Shown: piece after piece, positions 56,716 to 63,802 of the stretch
How the letters are laid out: every line of letters starts with the position of its first letter
Numbering within the stretch: position 1 is the stretch's first letter
Source of the DNA: Cytobacillus firmus
Lineage (GTDB): Bacteria > Bacillota > Bacilli > Bacillales > Cytobacillaceae
Direction: 5' to 3'
Length of the DNA stretch: 64,000 bases
NCBI RefSeq assembly: GCF_023715565.1
Contig: NZ_JAMBOJ010000006.1
Span: forward strand, 1-64,000
Notes under the pieces: model-generated
What the model was told of the DNA's origin: nothing
Databases searched by the model: none
The model's input: the letters and a program-made list of their open reading frames with translations, nothing else
Made by a program: the position numbers and the translations under genes

Positions 56716-57007
56716 AATAAAAAGGCCGTTTCTCAAGGTTTGTGGCTATTTATATATTATTTACTGAGTTGATTGGAGCGGAAGGTGCGAGATCCTCGAA
56801 AATGCTATCGCATTTTCTTAGTGCGGTGTTTACTCAAGGAAGCTTACTCAACGTCCTGCGGGAGTGGAGGGACAGGTGAGACCCCCGCAGATCGTGCGTC
56901 GGGCTCACCTCCTGCCCCGCGGTTCGCTGAGCAGCCTCCCGCAGCAATCAACGGGCAACTTTAATAGGTGGAAAAATAATATTTTATTCGAAAAGAGCCA
57001 ATAAAAA
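56716..57007. mobile_element. MITE-like element, copy 2, with 8-bp target duplication
   Basis: The element proper is 56724-56999 (276 bp). Ends are GGCCGTTTCTC and CGAAAAGAGCC. Both flanks read AATAAAAA (56716-56723, 57000-57007), a perfect 8-bp duplication. Its interior is homologous to the reverse complement of copy 1 at 11773-12054, including GAAGGTGCGAGAT, GTGCGGTGTTTACTCAAGG and GCAATCAACGG blocks. Like copy 1 it sits against a terminator, that of ackA, and encodes no transposase. Confidence 0.85.
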
Positions 57008-57040
57008 AGACAAGAGCGGGAAGCCCTTGCCTTTTTATCA
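57005..57040 (-). terminator. Terminator of ackA
   Basis: GGCAAGGGCTT / AGCTCTTGTC-type imperfect stem with T6 in minus sense directly after the ackA stop; partly shared with the target duplication of the MITE-like element. Confidence 0.6.
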
Positions 57041-57043
57041 ATA

Positions 57044-57142
57044 CTATTTTGCCAATCTCACAACATCACGTGCAATCATAACTTCCTCATTTGTCGGGAT
57101 AATCATGACTTTAACTGGTGAGATTTTAGTAACCAAAACCTT
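57044..57142 (-). pseudogene. ackA: Acetate kinase 3' fragment
   Basis: In minus sense this stretch encodes [19 protein letters not shown] followed by VVRLAK and a stop, the C-terminus of Bacillus AckA, which makes ATP and acetate from acetyl phosphate. Homology begins around 57120-57142; upstream an in-frame TGA at 57149-57151 and unrelated AT-rich DNA follow. So ackA is split by the element to the right. The remaining part, if kept, lies beyond this window. The fragment is in the place expected for ackA, next to moaB. Confidence 0.8.
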
Positions 57143-57241
57143 ATTAAATCAATCTTTTTCAATATTATCTGATTAGATGGTATCATTTTGGTAATGGTTT
57201 GTACAGTCATAATAATCAACTTTTATTGTTATTCAAGTAAA

Positions 57242-57793
57242 TTATATTACGTTCTTCCATACCTTAAAATTAACTATTTTCGATATACACTGTTGACTGA
57301 CTCCGAATCTTTTCCTTAATGCTTCTGTTCCGAATTCTTTATCTCTAGGGATATAATTTTCCCTGATATATCGAACTTCTTTTTCAGTTAATTTGGAACT
57401 TGGATTTTCTTCACCTATTAATTTTGTCGGCTTCATTAATCCTGTATCAAATGCGTGTTTTATGTTTTCGCTGCCAGTATTCCATTCTAAATTAGATGCA
57501 TAATTATGGGCTTTATCTCCGTCTTTATGATTTACTTCAGGTTTATTATAGGGATTTGGATTAAAAGCCAAGGATACCAGCCTATGAATTAGAAACATTT
57601 TCGCCTTTCCGTTCCTGCATAAACATACTTGAAAATATCCTTTTCCATCATGAACAGGCTTTAGAATCTTCTCTTTAAAGGTTCGATTAAGGCCGTCTGA
57701 TCCAGTATTCGTCCTCAATAAGCTTTTAACCCTTCCATTGTTGCTTACCTGATACAATCCTTCATAACCGGCAACGTCCTTCCAAATCTCCAT
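57242..57793 (-). CDS. NUMOD4-HNH homing endonuclease
   Basis: This 183-residue protein opens with the NUMOD4 motif (EIWKDVAGYEGLYQVSNNGRVKS), followed by an HNH_3 nuclease domain (RLVSLAFNPNPYNKPEVNHKDGDKAHNYASNLEW) with the catalytic Asn-His pair and the second His. A C-terminal helix-turn-helix (GTEALRKRFGVSQQCISKI) probably contacts DNA. Such free-standing nucleases are common in phages and plasmids. It lies close to the ackA junction. Start is the ATG giving MEIWKD. Confidence 0.9.
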   Translation of the reverse strand: MEIWKDVAGYEGLYQVSNNGRVKSLLRTNTGSDGLNRTFKEKILKPVHDGKGYFQVCLCRNGKAKMFLIHRLVSLAFNPNPYNKPEVNHKDGDKAHNYASNLEWNTGSENIKHAFDTGLMKPTKLIGEENPSSKLTEKEVRYIRENYIPRDKEFGTEALRKRFGVSQQCISKIVNFKVWKNVI

Positions 57794-57901
57794 TACGATC
57801 AGCCTCCAATAATTGTATAACCAAATGTTATGAATTATCGGAGAAGACTTAAAGGAAACCTTTCGCTATATATTGAAAGCATGTTATTTTCCTACAAGAA
57901 A

Positions 57902-57922
57902 AAGCACCCCCGAAGGATGCTT
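57902..57922 (-). terminator. Terminator of the DUF2513 gene
   Basis: AAGCATCC / GGGTGCTT with T5 in minus sense. Nearly the same hairpin recurs after the nuclease gene at 58350. Confidence 0.8.
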
Positions 57923-58280
57923 AAAGTCCAAGTATGCTCTTTAATTGTATACTCGCAAATTCTTTTAATACATCAAACGGAATAGAGCCAAGTTCAAGAC
58001 CTTTCTTCTTCACTCCATCTTTTGTTTTCACCCAGACATTGTCATTTTTAATCGAATCTAAGAATTCATGTCCATCCCATGTCAATGAGGCTATTAACCA
58101 CATCGGCTTATTGTCAGCCCACTTGGTGTTGTTATTTACATACCCTGCCTGATCTAAAATCTTTAAATGGTATGCAACTATTTCCCTATTCCAATCTTCC
58201 GGGATGATTAGTTCTTTACTATCGTCGTTTTTTTCAATCAACAATAATAAATCTCTTACTATTTCCATATCTCTTTTCAC
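57921..58280 (-). CDS. DUF2513 domain protein
   Basis: This 119-residue protein begins MKRDMEIVRDLLLLIE and contains YHLKILDQAGYVNN and LTWDGHEFLDSIKN, the DUF2513 pattern, with a winged-helix look. The family is common in phages and integrative elements; function is unknown. A GTG start at 58280 behind AAGGAG is chosen; the 38 extra codons in frame overlap the upstream terminator. Confidence 0.82.
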   Translation of the reverse strand: MKRDMEIVRDLLLLIEKNDDSKELIIPEDWNREIVAYHLKILDQAGYVNNNTKWADNKPMWLIASLTWDGHEFLDSIKNDNVWVKTKDGVKKKGLELGSIPFDVLKEFASIQLKSILGL

Positions 58281-58347
58281 TAAAAACACTCTCCTTAAAA
58301 TATTCTTTCGACAAAAGGAGATATTTTCCTTCTGTTGCCGACAAAAA

Positions 58348-58372
58348 AAGCACCCTAGAGGATGCTTATTCC
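58348..58372 (-). terminator. Terminator of the three-gene nuclease operon
   Basis: AAGCATCC / GGGTGCTT followed by T7 in minus sense directly behind the nuclease stop. Confidence 0.8.
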
Positions 58373-58374
58373 AG

Positions 58375-59148
58375 CTAAATATCAATTGGACCATAACGAT
58401 CTGTTATTTTCTTAGCCCCTAAATCAAAACTTTCTTCATTTATAATTTCATTTTCTTTTAACTGAACCAATGAATCGTATAGTCGAAGATGGTAAGGCCT
58501 TGTTAAATCACTAGTTTGATAATCAGTGGTATCGTCTTCAATTTCGTCAATTAAAGAGAAATATTTTTGCTTTAATAATGTATAGAAATTATTTTCTACA
58601 AGAGTTTCTATTTCATTGATTGTGAAGCCAAGGATAATTTTTTCATTATTATACGCTAAAGCTAACTTTCTTCTTTTACCTTCTGCGTTTATCCAAGGAC
58701 TTTTATTTAGACCACGACTAAAAGTTTTTGAGGAGCTAAAAACACCTAATTTTGCTCTTTTTGACCTTACTAATTCTACTAAATCTGTCACTTCACGAAC
58801 ACCAATAGATTCTTTATGATTTTTAGATTCCCCTACAAATCTCATTCCAACATGTTCAATGAGAAAAGGAGTAGACATTCCATCAATAAATTCTACAATA
58901 TGATCAATCTGATTGTCACCATGATGAACATCCGGATGTACATAGGCGATCTCAAACCTACTATATACATAAGTCATTAGTTCCTCTAATGCATCCCCTT
59001 TTTCCTTTTTGGTGCCATTTTCTAACGTAACCCTTACTTGTTCAACAAGTGATAAAAAATGTTCTTTTTCTTCTAGAGGAATAGGTGTCCATATCTCATG
59101 GTCAGGAGCTAAATTAATAAATTTGTTAAACCCAACAGTATTTTTCAT
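58375..59148 (-). CDS. PD-(D/E)xK (Mrr-like) endonuclease
   Basis: This is a 257-residue protein with a restriction-endonuclease core: GDALEELMTYVYSRF (Glu55/Glu56), Asp82 in QIDHIVEF, and Glu107-x-Lys109 in FVGESKNH, followed by GVREVTDLVELVRSKRAKLGVFSSSKTFS, the helix-strand end of Mrr_cat-type nucleases. The C-terminal ~90 residues are helical. It is the last gene of a tight three-gene operon (3-nt gap, weak own ribosome-binding site, so translationally coupled). It probably cuts DNA as the effector of a defence or element-stability system; the target is unknown. Confidence 0.75.
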   Translation of the reverse strand: MKNTVGFNKFINLAPDHEIWTPIPLEEKEHFLSLVEQVRVTLENGTKKEKGDALEELMTYVYSRFEIAYVHPDVHHGDNQIDHIVEFIDGMSTPFLIEHVGMRFVGESKNHKESIGVREVTDLVELVRSKRAKLGVFSSSKTFSRGLNKSPWINAEGKRRKLALAYNNEKIILGFTINEIETLVENNFYTLLKQKYFSLIDEIEDDTTDYQTSDLTRPYHLRLYDSLVQLKENEIINEESFDLGAKKITDRYGPIDI

Positions 59149-59151
59149 AAA

Positions 59152-59472
59152 TTATACACTCACAGGAATATCTTTTTTAATAAAAGCTACTCTAATATTT
59201 TTAGTATTAAGTTGAGAATCACAATCAGGACAAGTAAATTTATTGTTTACAATAAAATCCCTTAACAGTTTTTTATCTGGAAACTCGAAAGCGTGAACAA
59301 GGTCAGGGTCGTCATTTGTGCAAAAGATAATAAAACTTACTCCAAGTGATGATTCAAAAACCAATGACGAGAGTATATCTTCTATTATCGGATAAGGTAT
59401 TCGGGTTTTTCTGGATAAGGATTGGGGAGAAATTGATTCATCAGGCCTGAGAATCGTTAGTTCTGTATCCAA
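59152..59472 (-). CDS. Small HTH-like protein of the nuclease operon
   Basis: This 106-residue protein has a helical N-terminal half (ISPQSLSRKTRIPYPIIEDIL, resembling a winged helix) and a C-terminal Cys-x2-Cys (TCPDCDSQLNTKNI) that may be half of a zinc site. Unrecognised. TTG at 59470-59472 behind AGGAG gives a 32-nt overlap with the upstream gene; further starts up to 59553 are possible and would overlap more. It links the large protein and the nuclease. Confidence 0.6.
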   Translation of the reverse strand: MDTELTILRPDESISPQSLSRKTRIPYPIIEDILSSLVFESSLGVSFIIFCTNDDPDLVHAFEFPDKKLLRDFIVNNKFTCPDCDSQLNTKNIRVAFIKKDIPVSV

Positions 59473-60697
59473 TTTCTTCAACTCCTGAAAAGTCAGTTGG
59501 TGTTTCAACATTTTGTTTATATTCATTAAGCTTTCGTAAAACATTGTCAACAACCTCCTTTTCAGTTACTGAAGTGTTATATTTTTTAAATGAATAATAT
59601 TTGTCAGTTTTCTTTACTATATATGGATATTCCTTCCCACTTTCAATGTGAATTAATCCAACATTAAAAATGTCTCCGTTCTCCCACATTAACCTAATAA
59701 ATTCTCCAGCTTCAGCATGACCTAGTGCTTTTCCTCTGGTGTTTGCTTTAAATTGAGTTGCACCTCTGTCCGCTTGCTGTAGAAAAATATTAAAGGATAG
59801 ATCTTTTTCTATTCGTTTATGAATAACAATTAATTCACTCTCATATAAACTTTCTAATCCTCTTTCTAATCTAAGAAGAGTATCTTCACGTTTTAGTGTT
59901 GGATCAAATTCTTGCAGAGTCAATAGTAATTCTGAAATTAACGATTCACTAAAATTTTCCTTTTTATCTTCTATTATAGGATTATTATGATAAAAATATT
60001 CCTCGGATATTTTAGCCAACGCACTTACAATCCATTCAGGTTCTTTTAGTGTGAATTTGAGAATGTTTTCAGTAAAATAATGTAAAATAATCCAAGTAAC
60101 TTCATCAATTTCTCTTTTTCTAATTTCTCCATAAATAGACGCAAGCCCTTGAGTTGGATGCATTAATAATATTATGGATCTTAAATCAAAATCAACAATA
60201 AAGTAAGCTAGATAAACATGTTTCCTTAATTCGTACTGCCCACTTTCCACTCGCTTAACCTGGACTTGAGCAGGAGCTGCTATGGTAAAAATCAACTGAT
60301 TTTTCTGCCCATCCTTTTTTACATCAACTAATTTTATTTCGTTTAGATGATCCTTATTTATATCATATAAGGGTGTTATTTTCTCCTTTGTTTTTGTATA
60401 CATTTTATCCAGATCTTCTATTTTGTTTAAGCACTTCTCTTCTATAGGTTCATATACAAAAAAAGTATTATTACCCTCTAGGTGGACATGGGATAACCAC
60501 TGTAAAAAATCTGGAAAAGGTATAGTTTCCATCATTAACCCATGTATTATATTCTCTCTAAAAACAGCATTAGATCTCCCTCTAATTACGCCAAAGTCTT
60601 TATGCAAGTAATTTAACCTGTGTCCATCAGCCTGATCAAGATAATAATTTACGTTTTCTTGTTGTATATCGGTTAATTCATTATAACTTTTTAGCAT
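59441..60697 (-). CDS. Large protein of the nuclease operon, unknown
   Basis: This 418-residue soluble protein is not recognised. It is rich in helices and charged residues, with a beta-rich middle (QLIFTIAAPAQVQVKRV; HVYLAYFIVDFDLRSIILLMHP) and no clear P-loop, nuclease or methylase motif. The C-terminal part contains EFIRLMWENGDIFNVGLIHIESG. The ATG at 60697 lies behind GGGGGAG; the 35 codons upstream in frame are excluded. First gene of the operon; as the largest and most specific partner it may be the sensor or DNA-binding component. Confidence 0.7.
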   Translation of the reverse strand: MLKSYNELTDIQQENVNYYLDQADGHRLNYLHKDFGVIRGRSNAVFRENIIHGLMMETIPFPDFLQWLSHVHLEGNNTFFVYEPIEEKCLNKIEDLDKMYTKTKEKITPLYDINKDHLNEIKLVDVKKDGQKNQLIFTIAAPAQVQVKRVESGQYELRKHVYLAYFIVDFDLRSIILLMHPTQGLASIYGEIRKREIDEVTWIILHYFTENILKFTLKEPEWIVSALAKISEEYFYHNNPIIEDKKENFSESLISELLLTLQEFDPTLKREDTLLRLERGLESLYESELIVIHKRIEKDLSFNIFLQQADRGATQFKANTRGKALGHAEAGEFIRLMWENGDIFNVGLIHIESGKEYPYIVKKTDKYYSFKKYNTSVTEKEVVDNVLRKLNEYKQNVETPTDFSGVEEIGYRTNDSQA

Positions 60698-60967
60698 ATT
60701 TTCTCCCCCATAAGCGTACTTCCCTTTACAACATTTTACATTAAACTCCACCTTTTTCCTATAAGGATTACTTATAAAAATATAAATCCCCTTAGATTTC
60801 ATTGTGCTTAAAGTCCCGAAGTCTCTAGTTCGGTGTTACCAGTTAATATTTTCATTTTACCTTTTCAGAATGTAAAGTACCCTCCTACCTATCAGGAACG
60901 ATAATCTTTAATTCAACTTCCTCATTCTTCTTTTTTCTGATAAAAGATTAACTATTCCAAGAATATT
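60698..60967. other. Divergent intergenic region (operon/recombinase)
   Basis: AT-rich promoter region shared by the nuclease operon (minus) and the recombinase (plus). No gene is seen. The recombinase-proximal side holds the repeats listed next. Confidence 0.5.
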
Positions 60968-61080
60968 TACGTAGAATTATTGCGTAGAATTATAATTCTG
61001 TGTTATATTTCAATTACAAACTTAAGGAAACGGTACTTATTTACTTTATTATCAGCCTTATTTTTTTGCGTAGAATTATT
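60968..61080. promoter_or_regulatory. Repeated CGTAGAATTAT motifs upstream of the recombinase
   Basis: The 11-mer CGTAGAATTAT occurs at 60970-60980, 60983-60993 and 61069-61079 in the same orientation. The middle one runs into an inverted half (TAGAATTATAATTCT), forming a near-perfect palindrome at 60984-60999. A core inverted pair plus direct accessory copies next to a tyrosine recombinase gene resembles the internal resolution site of TnpI-type systems. An operator or att-site role is the alternative. Confidence 0.6.
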
Positions 61081-61092
61081 TAAGGAGGGATT

Positions 61093-61914
61093 ATGGTGAT
61101 TGATAAATTTGTTTCTGAAGGTCTGAAGGGAAAGTCAGCAGCTACAGTTAGAACTTATACTCATGCATTAAAGCAGTTTGAACAATGGCTAGGCGAAGTA
61201 GGAACTAACCTCAATGAGTATTCTAGATCAGATGTGCAGCAATACATTGATTATTTAAAGAAAAGGAAGCAGTCAGCAGCTACAGTTAATAAAGTCTGGA
61301 ACGCTATCAAAAAGTTCAGCAAGTGGAATAAGAAAGCAGATACAATTGAGGAAATTAACGTTATTAAGCAGCAAGATATAAAGCATGAAGCACCAAGTAG
61401 CCTTAGCCAGAGAGAACGCATGAGGCTAATAAGGGAGGTTGACCGGCTAGGTAATAAGCGTGATATAGCTATTATTACTACCCTTCTTAATACCGGCCTT
61501 AGGGTATCAGAATTGACTAGCTTAGATAAATCGGACATTGAGCTTTCCGAGCGTAAAGGATCGCTAAGAGTTGTTGGGAAAGGAAACAAGCAAAGAACCA
61601 TTCCGTTGAACAATGAGACGAGAAGAGCGATTAACAACTATTTAAATGAGCGATCAAGCAACGATGATAAGGCATTGTTCTTAAGCAATCGAGGCGAAAG
61701 GATTAGCGTTAGAAGTGTTCAGCATCTTGTTAATAAGTTTGGCTTTAATGTTCATCAATTAAGGCATACATTCATAACTGATCTGGTACGCTCTGGTAAG
61801 GATATAGCTCTTATACAATCTCTTACAGGACATAGCTCCGCAGATATGATATTAAGGTATTCAGCGCCTTCTGAAGATGATAAGCAAGCAGCAGTTGAAG
61901 ATTTATATAAATAG
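61093..61914 (+). CDS. Tyrosine recombinase (XerC/TnpI-like)
   Basis: This 273-residue site-specific recombinase has an N-terminal SAM-like core-binding domain (about 1-95) and a catalytic domain with all active residues: Arg137 (NTGLRVSEL), Lys163 (VGKGNKQR), His221-x2-Arg224 (HQLRHTF), His247 (LTGHSS) and the nucleophile Tyr256 (ILRYSAP). It could resolve multimers or drive integration of the element. ATG at 61093 is very close to AAGGAGG; the GTG one codon later is an equally likely start. Confidence 0.93.
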   Translation: MVIDKFVSEGLKGKSAATVRTYTHALKQFEQWLGEVGTNLNEYSRSDVQQYIDYLKKRKQSAATVNKVWNAIKKFSKWNKKADTIEEINVIKQQDIKHEAPSSLSQRERMRLIREVDRLGNKRDIAIITTLLNTGLRVSELTSLDKSDIELSERKGSLRVVGKGNKQRTIPLNNETRRAINNYLNERSSNDDKALFLSNRGERISVRSVQHLVNKFGFNVHQLRHTFITDLVRSGKDIALIQSLTGHSSADMILRYSAPSEDDKQAAVEDLYK

Positions 61915-62550
61915 CAGTAAACGGGAATCGATCGAGCTGGCCGGTTCTTTTTTGTGCTGAAATTTCAATGTGTATGAGGAGAGTCCAAAATTGGACTGTC
62001 AATTATTCGGTTTCTACTTATTTATTTCCGGTATATTTCCCATGTCGTTTCTTACCTTTTAACAGAACGCGCGCGGTGGTGTCCCCTGTCTCTGCTCCTC
62101 TCGGAACCCTTCCTCCCATTCTCTCTATTGAATTTTATTTATCTAATCGTAAAAATTAGCGCGAAAAAAGTACGATCAATCGGTATTAATGTACTTAGAT
62201 GAAAGGTTATCAGTCCTTTCATTAGACTTGTTCAAAGTCAAGTTTCCTTCTTAGATAGGCTATTTCTGAAGGCCAAAAAATTAACCGGCTTCCTACACTT
62301 CAGATTTAGCCTCTTTTTTTACAAATAGAAATCCACCTTCCGAATCATCCAGAACCGGATAATTCATTTTCAACACTGTTTTATCAATTCTGTCCCTAAA
62401 CAAAAATGATTCTCCGAACACCTTCCGAAACACTCGAAACCATCGAAATTGGAGCATCGAAAGAGCCTCGAAAGCTGCCTTCGAGTAAACGAGCAGCAAT
62501 AAACATCAATTCTTACATAATTAAAAGTCAATCAAAACGTTAACAGCCTT
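61915..62550. other. Gap between recombinase and replication-like gene; candidate origin
   Basis: No convincing gene in ~640 bp. It holds an inverted repeat AGTCCAA-AA-TTGGACT (61982-61997), another AAGTAC / GTACTT pair, and, at 62434-62485, four TCGAAA motifs at 9-14 nt intervals ending in the hairpin CTCGAA-7 nt-TTCGAG. Repeats of this kind before a rep gene suggest iterons. A 68-codon minus frame at 62293-62499 lacks a ribosome-binding site. Confidence 0.5.
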
Positions 62551-62569
62551 AGAAAGGAGTTTGAATTCA

Positions 62570-63436
62570 TTGAATGACAAAAGAAAGGTTCTTAAAGAAA
62601 GAGATAGGCCAGAAAGTCTTGTACCACTTCAAGGAACAAAAGGTGTAGCTGTTGATCCGGATACTGGCTACACATACAAATATGTAAGTGAAATTGATAT
62701 TGAACGAAAAAAGAAATTCGCAAGAATAGGCAGTAACCGCAAGCAAAACAAATTCACAAATACGAACATGGACGAGATTGATTACATTTGCCAGAGCTTA
62801 ACGAATACTCAAATAGGATTACTTATGATCCTACAATGTTATATCGACTATGACGGAAAGCTGGTTCATAGTCAGAAAGATAAAACACCATTAAAGACTA
62901 GCGACTTTTTAAAGATATTAGGATTGGTTGGAAAGGAATCAACTTTTAAAAAATTCAGGAAAGATTGTTTGGAAAAAGGGATTTTGATTTATAAGGGCGA
63001 GGAAAAAACGTACTCCATTAATCAAAAATACGTTTTCAAAGGAGCGTTTAAAGGGATGGAAGTGGTTTCAATGGTAACAAAGGAAATTAAAGAAATAAGC
63101 AAAGTATTAAAGCCTACTGATTTAGCGATATTATTCAAGCTCCAAAAGTATGTACACATAAATTCTATGGCTCTGGTAAGGAATCCTGATGAAACAAATA
63201 TAGATAAGATTGAAACTTTAAAAGCAATTGATTTAGTGGAAATTTTGGGAGTATCACAAAACTATATCTATAGTCGTTTACCTAAATTAACATACAATGG
63301 TCAGGCCTTAATTGCTCAAGTTAAAGCAGGAAGAAAGAAAAGTTATATGTTAAACCCTAATGCATTCTTTCGAGGTGATTTTGCAAAAGTTCAAGAAAAA
63401 ATTGCTCATCCTAATGGAGTTTTCTTTAATGCTTGA
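62570..63436 (+). CDS. Putative plasmid replication initiator (duplicated winged helix)
   Basis: This 288-residue basic protein has two similar halves. Each has a TN/PTxxxxLLxxLQxYxxx helix, a helix-turn-helix (LKTSDFLKILGLVGKESTF; LKAIDLVEILGVSQNYIYS) and a wing ending in NQKYVFKGAFKG or NPNAFFRGDFAK. The N-x-x-(Y/F)-F-x-G ending resembles RepL-type Firmicute plasmid initiators, which have one such unit. The assignment is inferred from this architecture and the flanking repeats. The TTG at 62570 follows AAAGGAG at rather long spacing; a TTG three codons upstream is too close. Confidence 0.6.
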   Translation: MNDKRKVLKERDRPESLVPLQGTKGVAVDPDTGYTYKYVSEIDIERKKKFARIGSNRKQNKFTNTNMDEIDYICQSLTNTQIGLLMILQCYIDYDGKLVHSQKDKTPLKTSDFLKILGLVGKESTFKKFRKDCLEKGILIYKGEEKTYSINQKYVFKGAFKGMEVVSMVTKEIKEISKVLKPTDLAILFKLQKYVHINSMALVRNPDETNIDKIETLKAIDLVEILGVSQNYIYSRLPKLTYNGQALIAQVKAGRKKSYMLNPNAFFRGDFAKVQEKIAHPNGVFFNA

Positions 63437-63444
63437 TTAAAAAA

Positions 63445-63550
63445 CTACACTCATATGTCCTTTTGTTGCTCATAGCTACACTCATATGTCCATTCTAAAA
63501 TAGGGGTTAAACTTAGAGCAACAAGGGATTGAGTCACTTTTTGAGTGTAG
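63445..63550. repeat. Iteron-like repeats after the rep-like gene
   Basis: CTACACTCATATGTCC is repeated exactly at 63445-63460 and 63476-63491 (31-bp period), and its end recurs inverted as TGAGTGTAG at 63542-63550. Confidence 0.8.
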
Positions 63551-63570
63551 ATTTATTCTATTCATTATTA

Positions 63571-63720
63571 AGTACCGGAAAGTTTTATTAACACAAGTTG
63601 AATAGTACCGAAGGTAATTAATGTATTTAATATGAAGAATGATTTTTATGGGAAACTTTGCGTTTTTCAAAGTTGACCTACCCTCTGTAGAGTAACGGAA
63701 AATTGAATAAGTACAAGTTG
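63571..63720. repeat. Second pair of direct repeats, 120-bp spacing
   Basis: The 30-mers at 63571-63600 and 63691-63720 match at about 23 positions (AGTA-CGGAA at the start, ACAAGTTG at the end). AAGTTGA also occurs between them at 63671. A GC-rich hairpin (CGGCTTCGGCAGCCG) follows at about 63731. A role as origin or as partition or regulatory site is possible. Confidence 0.6.
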
Positions 63721-63802
63721 ACATATAGACGGCTTCGGCAGCCGGCCAGCAGCTCAATAAAAGCGCTGCAACTTCAAATTAAAATTAATAGGAGGAATTG
63801 AA

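Noticed and set aside
61968-62159. 63-codon plus-strand frame after the recombinase
   Set aside because: No ribosome-binding site and no protein-like features.
62293-62499. 68-codon minus-strand frame upstream of the rep-like gene
   Set aside because: TTG start without a Shine-Dalgarno and covering the TCGAAA repeats; more likely non-coding origin-type DNA.
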